A stretch of 11,254 nucleotides of DNA from JBQTIU01 sp052387815 (GTDB lineage Bacteria; Pseudomonadota; Alphaproteobacteria; CACIAM-22H2), in contig JBQTIU010000027.1 of the NCBI GenBank assembly GCA_052387815.1, positions 1-11,254 of the forward strand, written 5' to 3'. The position numbers and the translations under genes are program-made. Below are positions 6,281 through 11,254 of the stretch, in pieces. Below the pieces are notes generated by a model, which saw nothing but the letters and a program-made list of their open reading frames with translations, made no database searches and was not told the DNA's origin. Position 1 is the stretch's first letter; each line of letters starts with the position of its first letter.

Positions 6281-7360
6281 TCAGGCCGCCGCCACCCCCG
6301 AGGCCGCGGAGGCAAATCGCGGCATGACCTGGTCGGCGAACAGCCGCATCGAGCGCTCGGCCGCATCCACCGGAACGGTGTTGAAGTTCACTTGCAGCGA
6401 GGCGATCTCGAACCCGCCGACGCGCGAGCTATAGTCGGCGATCTGGTGGGCGATGTCGTCGGGCGAGCCCATCCAGGCGCCGCCCTTCTCGACCTGGGTT
6501 TCGAAGGTCTCGTGGCGCAACCCCTCGATGATCTTGTCGTAGCCCGGATAGTCCTTCGAGCTCGTGCCCTCGGTCCACGCCGAGGCGGCGGCGACCAGCG
6601 ACTTCAGATAGCGGTTCAAGGGTTCCCGCGCGATCGCCGCGGCTTCGGCGGCCGAGGGCGCGCACAACATGTGGAAGGCGAGCATGACGCGCCCGTGACC
6701 GGGATGGCCCGCCGATTTCCAGCCCTCGCGATAAAGCGACAAGAGCTCCTTCATCTTGCCGCCGCCGAGCGGGATCGCCATCACCGCGTGGCCGGCCTTT
6801 CCCGTCTCGCTGAAGGATTGCGGCGTCCCCAGCGCCGCCACCCAGAACGGCGGCCGCGGCCGCTGGGTCGGGCGGGGCAGCGAGGTCACGTCGCGGAAGC
6901 TGTGGAACTGGCCGCGATGGCTCACCCCTTCGCCCTCGAGCAGCCGGCGCACCTGCTCCATGCCTTCGGCGAACCGCGCCCGGCTCTCGTCGGGGCTGAC
7001 CCCGAAGCGGGTGAACTCGTGCGGCAGGAAGGCGCGCGCGAAACCGACCTCGAGCCGACCGCCGGAGATCGCATCCAGCATACCGATCTCGCCGGCGAGC
7101 TTGAGCGGGTTGTTGAACACCGGCAGGACCGCGCCGGTGATCAGCCGCGCCTGCTTGGTGCGCATCGCCGCCGCGCTCAAGAACACGATCGGGTTCGGCG
7201 AGTAGCCGCCGTAATCCTCGAAATAGTGTTCGACGGTGCGGATATGGGTGAAGCCAAGCTCGTCCGCGAGCCCGGTCAAGTGCATGCATTCGGCGAAGTA
7301 TTGGTCCGCCGGCTTCACCTTGGGGCCCACGTCCGGAAAGAATTGGATGCCGAATTCCAT
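6281..7360 (-). CDS. LLM-class (luciferase-like) flavin-dependent monooxygenase
   Basis: This 359-residue protein is a bacterial-luciferase-like TIM-barrel oxygenase using reduced flavin and O2. Features are the N-terminal strand EFGIQFFPDV, the helix-rich LADELGFTHIRTVEHYF (His in the usual active-site stretch), GAVLPVFNNPLKLAGEIGMLD, the hallmark SGGRLEVGFARAF around 100-115, RPPFWVAALGTPQSF, and a C-terminal GSPDDIAHQI element. All are intact and the length is normal for the family. The ATG at 7360 is chosen over an upstream in-frame start at 7465 because GGAGGAGG lies seven to eight bases before it and the extra residues are unconserved. The flavin reductase follows on the same strand and is the obvious reductant source. 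The substrate is unknown; ring hydroxylation is inferred from context. Confidence 0.92.
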   Translation of the reverse strand: MEFGIQFFPDVGPKVKPADQYFAECMHLTGLADELGFTHIRTVEHYFEDYGGYSPNPIVFLSAAAMRTKQARLITGAVLPVFNNPLKLAGEIGMLDAISGGRLEVGFARAFLPHEFTRFGVSPDESRARFAEGMEQVRRLLEGEGVSHRGQFHSFRDVTSLPRPTQRPRPPFWVAALGTPQSFSETGKAGHAVMAIPLGGGKMKELLSLYREGWKSAGHPGHGRVMLAFHMLCAPSAAEAAAIAREPLNRYLKSLVAAASAWTEGTSSKDYPGYDKIIEGLRHETFETQVEKGGAWMGSPDDIAHQIADYSSRVGGFEIASLQVNFNTVPVDAAERSMRLFADQVMPRFASAASGVAAA

Positions 7361-7448
7361 CTCGGGTCCTCCTCCTCGCGCGGCGGCGACACGCCAGCAC
7401 AGAGGGGGGGCCGGCGCCCTGCCGCGCGATGCTCGGATCGCGGACGCC

Positions 7449-7477
7449 ATTCTAACCCAAATCAACCCGGAATCCAG
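7449..7477 (-). promoter_or_regulatory. Candidate promoter for the monooxygenase/flavin reductase operon
   Basis: On the minus strand TAGAAT (7454-7449) is a good -10 match, 17 bases after CTGGAT (7477-7472), a weak -35. Transcription would begin about 80 bp before the monooxygenase ATG. The palindrome at 7484-7501 sits directly upstream of the -35, a position suited to control by a bound regulator. Confidence 0.35.
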
Positions 7478-7483
7478 GCTAAT

Positions 7484-7501
7484 TTATCCGTATACAGATT
7501 A
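7484..7501. promoter_or_regulatory. Operator-like palindrome, copy 2
   Basis: TTATCCGTATACAGATTA: arms ATCCGT and ACAGAT around AT, with a fully palindromic GTATAC core, matching 3943-3960 at 14 of 18 positions. It lies in the divergent space between the monooxygenase and the MarR gene, overlapping a possible plus-strand -10 (TATACA). This is a classical layout for an autoregulated MarR that also controls its divergent target. Nothing else is evident in the 240-bp intergenic stretch besides the candidate promoter at 7449-7477. Confidence 0.6.
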
Positions 7502-7600
7502 ACGCGCCCGCCCGCGCCGCCTCACATCGCGCCTCTTGCCAGCCGGCCGGATGCCGCCGTATATGGCAGTCGCCGTCAAATCGATGCCAAGGAAGCGCCG

Positions 7601-8101
7601 ATGCGCCGGACGAAACGGATCGGGAAGGCCGCCAGCGACGGGATCGCCTTCTATCGGCTGTCCGATGCCCCGGGGCACCTGCTGCGGCGCTGCCAGCAGC
7701 GCGCGGTCGAAATCTTCATGGAGGAGGTCGGCCCGGCGCGGCTCACCCCCCGTCAGTTCGCCCTGCTCGTCGCGGTCTGGCAGCAGCCGGGTCTCACGCA
7801 GACCGAGCTCGTCGCGGCGACCGGCATCGACCGCTCGACCATCGGCGACATGCTCGACCGGCTGGTCCGGCGCGGATCGATCCGCCGGCGGCGCAGCGGC
7901 CGCGACCAACGCGCCAACACGCTCCATATCCGCCCCGCAGGCCTGGCCGCGGTCACGGCGGCCCTGCCCGGGGTCGAGCGCGCCCAGGAGCGGATTTTGG
8001 GTCCGCTGCCCGCCGAACTGCGGCCGGGTTTTGTCCACGCCTTGCGGCTGATGGCGGGCGGGCCTGCGAACGGGGCCCCGGGACCGCGGGCCAAGGCATG
8101 A
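7601..8101 (+). CDS. MarR family transcriptional regulator
   Basis: This 166-residue protein is a dimeric winged-helix regulator of the MarR family, which typically represses catabolic or efflux genes and is released by phenolic or acyl-CoA ligands. Residues 48-60 (LTPRQFALLVAVW) form the helix before the DNA-binding domain. The helix-turn-helix is LTQTELVAATGIDRSTIGDMLDRLVRRG (65-92), and the wing spans RRRRSGRDQRANTLHI (95-110) with the conserved D-x-R (D102, R104). GGAAG lies seven bases before the ATG at 7601. It is divergent from the monooxygenase operon, with the palindrome 7484-7501 between them. Its stop overlaps the next gene's ATG (ATGA at 8098-8101). A long open frame runs into it from upstream but is antisense to other genes and not real. 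Confidence 0.92.
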   Translation: MRRTKRIGKAASDGIAFYRLSDAPGHLLRRCQQRAVEIFMEEVGPARLTPRQFALLVAVWQQPGLTQTELVAATGIDRSTIGDMLDRLVRRGSIRRRRSGRDQRANTLHIRPAGLAAVTAALPGVERAQERILGPLPAELRPGFVHALRLMAGGPANGAPGPRAKA

Positions 8102-8565
8102 TGCGCCGCGCCTCACCGCCATTGTGGGTGAGCCTGGCGGTCGCCCTCGCCGCCGCCGAGGCCGGTGCCCAGGGGTTCGAGCGCGCCGCCGAGGTCGAGG
8201 TGGCGCGCGAGTTCCTGGCCCTCGAGCTCGCCGGCTGGCGGCTGCCCGACCCGACCGTGGCGTGTCTGGCTTCGCTTGCCTTGCAGCGGCTGGCGCCGAT
8301 GGCTTTCGGCAGCCTGGAGCTTGTCGATCAACCCGAGCTCGTCGACCCGCCGGGACCGCATTACCGCATCCTGCGCATCGACCCCGAACCTGGGGATCGC
8401 CGCCGCCGGATCGTGAGCATGGAGTGGCTGTTGAAGCGGCCCGACGGGCCGGTGTCCGATTCCTTCGTCTTCGCCATCAACGATGCCGCCGGCGGCATCG
8501 GCGCCGCTTCGATGCTGCGCGAACCCGAGCGCCTCGTCGTCCGGCGGGAGTGCTTCAACGGCTGA
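8098..8565 (+). CDS. Secreted hypothetical protein
   Basis: I do not recognise this 155-residue protein. Residues 1-25 form a plausible signal peptide: two Arg, a hydrophobic core LWVSLAVALAAAEA, then an AGAQ-G cleavage-like site. The rest is mixed alpha/beta, with two cysteines (C56 and C152) that could pair in the periplasm. The segments HYRILRIDPE and RIVSMEWLLKRPDG suggest beta strands. The ATG overlaps the MarR stop (ATGA), and a second ATG follows directly at 8101. The DUF1194 gene starts 14 bp after its stop, so MarR, this gene and the DUF1194 gene form a likely operon, and the last two products would share the periplasm. No function is proposed. Confidence 0.75.
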   Translation: MMRRASPPLWVSLAVALAAAEAGAQGFERAAEVEVAREFLALELAGWRLPDPTVACLASLALQRLAPMAFGSLELVDQPELVDPPGPHYRILRIDPEPGDRRRRIVSMEWLLKRPDGPVSDSFVFAINDAAGGIGAASMLREPERLVVRRECFNG

Positions 8566-8579
8566 ACGGGGGTTCCAAC

Positions 8580-9308
8580 ATGAGAGTCGGGAACATGCCG
8601 ATCTTCCTCGTGGCGGCCGCCGCCTGGTTGGCGGCGACGGCGACGGCGATGGCGCGGCCGGTGGATCTCGAGCTCGTGCTGGCGGTCGATTGCTCCGGCT
8701 CCATCAACGACGACGAGTTCGCGCTCCAGATCAAGGGCTACGCCGCCGCCTTCACCCACCCCGCGGTCCTGCAAGCCATCCGCACGGGCCGCCACCGCTC
8801 CGTGGCCGTGACCTACGTCCAGTGGTCGGGGCCGTTCATCCAGCGGCAGATGGTGCCGTGGACGGCGATCGAGGACGACGCCTCGGCGGCCGAGTTCGCC
8901 GACCGCATGCTGGCGGCGCCGCGAGCCATCCGCAGCGGCGGGACCTCGTTGAGCGGCGTCATCGACTACGCGCGCACGATGTTCGAGGCTAACGGCTTCG
9001 AGGGCGGGCGGCGGGTGATCGACATTTCCGGCGACGGCATCAACAACATCGGCCGCCTGGTCCAAAACGCGCGCGACGAGGCGGTAGCCGCCGGAATCGC
9101 CATCAACGGGCTCGCCATCCTGACCGAAGTGGGAGGCCTCGACAACTACTTCGCCGACAACGTGATCGGCGGACCCGGCGCCTTCGTCATCGCCGTCCAC
9201 GACTTCGACTCGTTCGCGGCGGCGATCCTCAACAAGCTCGTCCGCGAGATCGCCGACGCGCCCGCACAGGCCCCAAGCCTCGCCGTGGGCCTCCCGCGCG
9301 CGCCCTGA
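8580..9308 (+). CDS. DUF1194 domain-containing von Willebrand A protein, exported
   Basis: This 242-residue protein matches the DUF1194 family of alphaproteobacterial exported VWA-like proteins, whose function is unknown. A signal peptide covers about residues 1-25, ending AMA-R. The metal-ion-dependent adhesion site is complete: DCSGS (D37, S39, S41), T122 in SGGTSLSG, and D148 or D152 in VIDISGDGINN. This points to divalent-cation-mediated protein binding in the periplasm. Conserved WSGPFIQRQMVPWT (82-95) and VIGGPGAFVIAVHDFDSFAAAI near the end are typical of the family. GGGGG lies a few bases before the ATG. It is probably co-transcribed with the preceding secreted protein. Its distal tail (APAQAPSLAVGLPRAP) looks disordered. 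Confidence 0.9.
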   Translation: MRVGNMPIFLVAAAAWLAATATAMARPVDLELVLAVDCSGSINDDEFALQIKGYAAAFTHPAVLQAIRTGRHRSVAVTYVQWSGPFIQRQMVPWTAIEDDASAAEFADRMLAAPRAIRSGGTSLSGVIDYARTMFEANGFEGGRRVIDISGDGINNIGRLVQNARDEAVAAGIAINGLAILTEVGGLDNYFADNVIGGPGAFVIAVHDFDSFAAAILNKLVREIADAPAQAPSLAVGLPRAP

Positions 9309-9324
9309 CCGCCGTCCGAGGCGG
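9309..9324. terminator. Weak hairpin between convergent genes
   Basis: CCGCC and GGCGG pair around a 6-base loop just after the DUF1194 stop, in the 31-bp gap before the convergent RHH-like gene. There is no T-run on either strand, so intrinsic termination is uncertain. Confidence 0.3.
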
Positions 9325-9339
9325 CGCGGTCCCGCGCTA

Positions 9340-9648
9340 CTAATGGACGGCGATATAGGCGCTCCGGTCGAGATAGCCGGCGGCGGCGGTTTCCAGGATG
9401 TCCTGAAAGTTGCGGCCGGTCAGCTCGACCAGCAACCTCAGGCGCTGGAAGTCGCCGGCCGACAAGGCCAGCTCGACCCGGCGCCGCCGGCCTTTGCGTT
9501 CGGCCGCCCGCATCGCCGCCCGAATCGGTTCGTGGTCGCAGGCGGAGGGCGAAAGCAGTGCGCTGGCGACGGCGCTGGTATCCTCCCCGTTCGGCTCGGC
9601 GGCCACCGGAGCGAGGGTCGCGTGATCGTATGAGTCGAAGATCGACAT
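9340..9648 (-). CDS. Small protein with a ribbon-helix-helix-like C-terminal half
   Basis: This is 102 residues from the ATG at 9648, which has GGAGAG four bases upstream; an ATG at 9660 would add four residues. Residues 1-45 are acidic and probably disordered. From about 52 a basic run (RKGRRRR) leads into VELALSAGDFQRLRLLVELTGRNFQDILETAAAGYL, a strand followed by two helices, reminiscent of RHH DNA-binding antitoxins and regulators. No toxin gene is adjacent: the upstream neighbour on the same strand is the AlaX gene 180 bp away, and the DUF1194 gene converges on it. It could be an orphan regulator. The family assignment is by pattern only. Confidence 0.65.
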   Translation of the reverse strand: MSIFDSYDHATLAPVAAEPNGEDTSAVASALLSPSACDHEPIRAAMRAAERKGRRRRVELALSAGDFQRLRLLVELTGRNFQDILETAAAGYLDRSAYIAVH

Positions 9649-9760
9649 GGGTCTCTCCATTTCGGCGATCCCGCTACCGTGGCTCCTGGCCGGAGCTTTA
9701 GGCCGGTGATTTTGCGTCCCGCCGTTTCCGACGGTTTGCCTTTTCGAGGAGCGAAGACCC

Positions 9761-9779
9761 GGGCCCGTTGGGTGGGCCC
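9761..9779. terminator. Possible GC hairpin downstream of the AlaX gene
   Basis: GGGCCC repeats across a 7-base spacer, giving a 6-bp GC stem in the 180-bp space between AlaX and the RHH-like gene. No clear T-run follows on the minus strand. I see nothing else convincing in that space. Confidence 0.25.
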
Positions 9780-9841
9780 CCTAGTCTTGCCTCTTGCCGG
9801 GAATTAAAACACGCAGGCGTTACCAACTCGTTAAGCCGCCG

Positions 9842-10546
9842 TCAGCCGAGAAGCGCCACCACCACGCGGCGGTTGCGCTTGCCCTTGCTCTCGATCTTGT
9901 CGACTGCGACCGGTCCGATTTCGCCGGTCGCCTTGACATGCGTGCCGCCACAGGGCTGCAGGTCGACGCCGACGACGTCGAGCAGACGCACCCGGCCCTG
10001 CCCGGTGGGCGGCTTGACGGACATCGTGCGCACGAGGTCCGGCCGCTGGGCGAGCTCCCGGTCGGTGATCCAGCGCGCGGCCACGGGATGATTGGCGGCG
10101 ACGAGCTCGTTGAGCCTGGCGGCGATCTTCTGCTTGTCGAGCACCAACTCGCCGCTGTCGAAGTCGAGCCGGCTGCGCGCCTCGCCTACTTGGCCGCCGG
10201 TCACCCCCGCCGGTACCGCCGCGCACAGAAGATGCAGGCACGTATGCATGCGCATGTGGCGGTAGCGCCGCCTCCAGTCGATCTCGGCGCTCACCTTCTC
10301 GCCGGGTGCCGGCATCGGCTGACCGGGGGCGGGAATGTGCAGGATGTCCTCCGGCCCCTGGCGCGTATCGGCGATGGCGATGGTCGAGCCGTCGGTGCGG
10401 CGCAGCACCCCGGTGTCGCCCGGCTGCCCCCCGCCCATCGGGTAGAACACCGTGCGGTCGAGGCGGATGCCGGCGCCGTCCACGGCCGTGACCACGGCCT
10501 CGCACGCCTTGAGATAGGCGTCGGCGCGGAACAGTTCCTCGGTCAT
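9842..10546 (-). CDS. alaX: Alanyl-tRNA editing protein, AlaX family
   Basis: This 234-residue free-standing relative of the AlaRS editing domain hydrolyses wrongly charged Ser- (or Gly-) tRNA(Ala) in the cytoplasm. An N-terminal barrel carries FYPMGGGQPGDTG (34-46), the family hallmark. The zinc-binding and catalytic motifs are complete: H101-x3-H105 in MHTCLHLL, and C199-x3-H203 in CGGTHV. The length corresponds to the longer AlaX type without the AlaRS C-terminal extension. Its ATG overlaps the stop of the upstream dehydratase gene by 4 bp (10543-10546), so the two are translationally coupled. The tail KGKRNRRVVVALL matches the usual C-terminus, and nothing suggests damage. Confidence 0.93.
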   Translation of the reverse strand: MTEELFRADAYLKACEAVVTAVDGAGIRLDRTVFYPMGGGQPGDTGVLRRTDGSTIAIADTRQGPEDILHIPAPGQPMPAPGEKVSAEIDWRRRYRHMRMHTCLHLLCAAVPAGVTGGQVGEARSRLDFDSGELVLDKQKIAARLNELVAANHPVAARWITDRELAQRPDLVRTMSVKPPTGQGRVRLLDVVGVDLQPCGGTHVKATGEIGPVAVDKIESKGKRNRRVVVALLG

Positions 10547-11254
10547 GGCGTGCCTTTCTCGGGGGCGGATTGCCGGTCGGCGAGGATGGCGGCGAACAGG
10601 GGGCGATCGATATTGCCGCCCGACAGTACGAGTCCGATCCGCCGTCCGGCATTGCGGTCCTTCTCGGCGAGCGCCGCCGCCAGCGGGGCGGCGCCCGCGC
10701 CCTCGGCCAGGTTGTGGGTGTCGGTGAAATAATGCCGGATGGCGGCGCGGATCTCGGACTCGCTGACGGTGACGATCCGCGTCGCGCCCTCGCCGATCAT
10801 GGCCAGCGCCGCCTCGCTGGGCACCCGGACCGCGAGCCCATCGGCGAGGGTGTCGGCGGTTGCGGTGGCGACCGCGCGCCCGGCGGCGAAGGACAGCGCG
10901 TAAGCGGGCGCGCGCTCCGCGACCACGCCGACGATTTCGGTCCCGAGGCCCAAGGCGTCGCGCGCCGCGATCGCGCCGCAGATGCCCGAGCCGAGCCCGA
11001 TCGGCACATAGACGCGCTCGAGCGCGTCCACCGCGCGGAAGAATTCGAGCCCATAGGAGGCCACCCCGCGGACCAGGCCGTCGGCGAAGGAGTCGGCAAA
11101 GGCGAGCTGGCATTGGCCGGCGATCGTCCGGGCATGCTCGAGCGCCGCTTGGAAGTCCTCGCCGTGCTCGACCAGGGTGGCGCCGAGGGCGCGCAGAGCG
11201 GCGTTCTTCTCGAGGCTGTTGGCGAACGGCACGACGACCGTCGCCGCCAGCCCG
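10543..11254 (-). CDS. Threonine/serine dehydratase-like PLP enzyme, 5' end beyond the window
   Basis: About 236 C-terminal residues of a fold-type II PLP enzyme are visible, open from the right edge to the TGA at 10543. AATVVVPFANSLEKNAALRALGA matches the threonine/serine dehydratase and serine racemase branch (typically ...VMP...P..K..A.R..GA). IGLGSGICGAIAARD is the glycine-rich loop that holds the PLP phosphate, and VLSGGNIDRPLF is the C-terminal SGGN motif that contacts the PLP ring nitrogen. The SxxN Schiff-base lysine lies outside the window. There is no C-terminal ACT domain: the protein ends about 15 residues after SGGN, as in catabolic dehydratases. It overlaps alaX by 4 bp. Substrate choice (L-Thr, L-Ser or 3-hydroxyaspartate) cannot be decided here. 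Confidence 0.88.
   Translation of the reverse strand, partial: GLAATVVVPFANSLEKNAALRALGATLVEHGEDFQAALEHARTIAGQCQLAFADSFADGLVRGVASYGLEFFRAVDALERVYVPIGLGSGICGAIAARDALGLGTEIVGVVAERAPAYALSFAAGRAVATATADTLADGLAVRVPSEAALAMIGEGATRIVTVSESEIRAAIRHYFTDTHNLAEGAGAAPLAAALAEKDRNAGRRIGLVLSGGNIDRPLFAAILADRQSAPEKGTP

Noticed and set aside
7361..7465. N-terminal extension of the monooxygenase to 7465
   Set aside because: The extra 35 residues are unconserved and cross the candidate promoter; the ATG at 7360 has a GGAGGAGG site.
5114..8101. A 995-codon plus-strand open frame
   Set aside because: It strings together the HEPN start, antisense of the flavin reductase and monooxygenase, and the MarR gene. The middle has no protein-like character; GC-rich antisense frames are often open.
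8361..9200. A 279-codon minus-strand frame over the DUF1194 gene
   Set aside because: The plus strand encodes a complete signal peptide and MIDAS site; this is its shadow.
9794..10732. A 312-codon plus-strand frame over alaX and the dehydratase
   Set aside because: It is antisense to two genes with intact catalytic motifs.

Overview
This is a GC-rich window with GGAGG-type ribosome binding sites and tightly packed, partly overlapping genes. Its protein families (branched-chain-type ABC ATPase, luciferase-like monooxygenase, DUF1194 protein, FAH-family hydrolase) suit an alphaproteobacterium, probably near Rhodospirillales or Hyphomicrobiales. The lineage is inferred from gene content only. 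I see no rRNA, tRNA, CRISPR array, transposase or integrase.

Layout. 1-1501: an MFS transporter (minus, running off the left edge) diverges from a hotdog-fold acyl-CoA thioesterase. 1527-1963: a small unrecognised minus-strand gene, apparently broken by frameshifts. 2039-3929 (minus): an FAH-family hydrolase downstream of a two-domain extradiol-dioxygenase-like VOC gene that is split over several frames. 3943-4828 (plus): an operator-like palindrome, a TATAAT box, a probable livG remnant and an intact livF-like ATPase with no partners in view. 4900-5637: an MNT nucleotidyltransferase/HEPN toxin-antitoxin pair, the HEPN gene carrying a frameshift. 5684-7360 (minus): a luciferase-like monooxygenase followed by a flavin reductase. 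7484-9308 (plus): a second copy of the palindrome, then a MarR regulator, a secreted unknown protein and a DUF1194 von Willebrand A protein. 9340-9648 (minus): a small RHH-like protein. 9842-11254 (minus): a threonine/serine dehydratase (running off the right edge) overlapping an AlaX-type tRNA editing protein.

How it fits together. The monooxygenase, flavin reductase, ring-cleavage dioxygenase homologue and FAH hydrolase look like parts of an aromatic (meta-cleavage) catabolic module. An almost identical 18-bp palindrome sits upstream of both of its transcription units, and one copy also lies in front of the MarR gene, so MarR is the natural candidate regulator. Between the two halves lie the livF remnant locus and the MNT/HEPN pair, bracketed by a 53-bp direct repeat (51/53 identical) of the livF 3' end, stop codon included. 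I read this as the scar of an insertion or duplication at the end of livF. These two points, the repeat-bracketed toxin-antitoxin pair and the shared operator, are the main novelties. Frameshifts recur in three places (1527-1963, 2963-3929 and about 5550), so either local gene decay or residual assembly error must be settled from reads.
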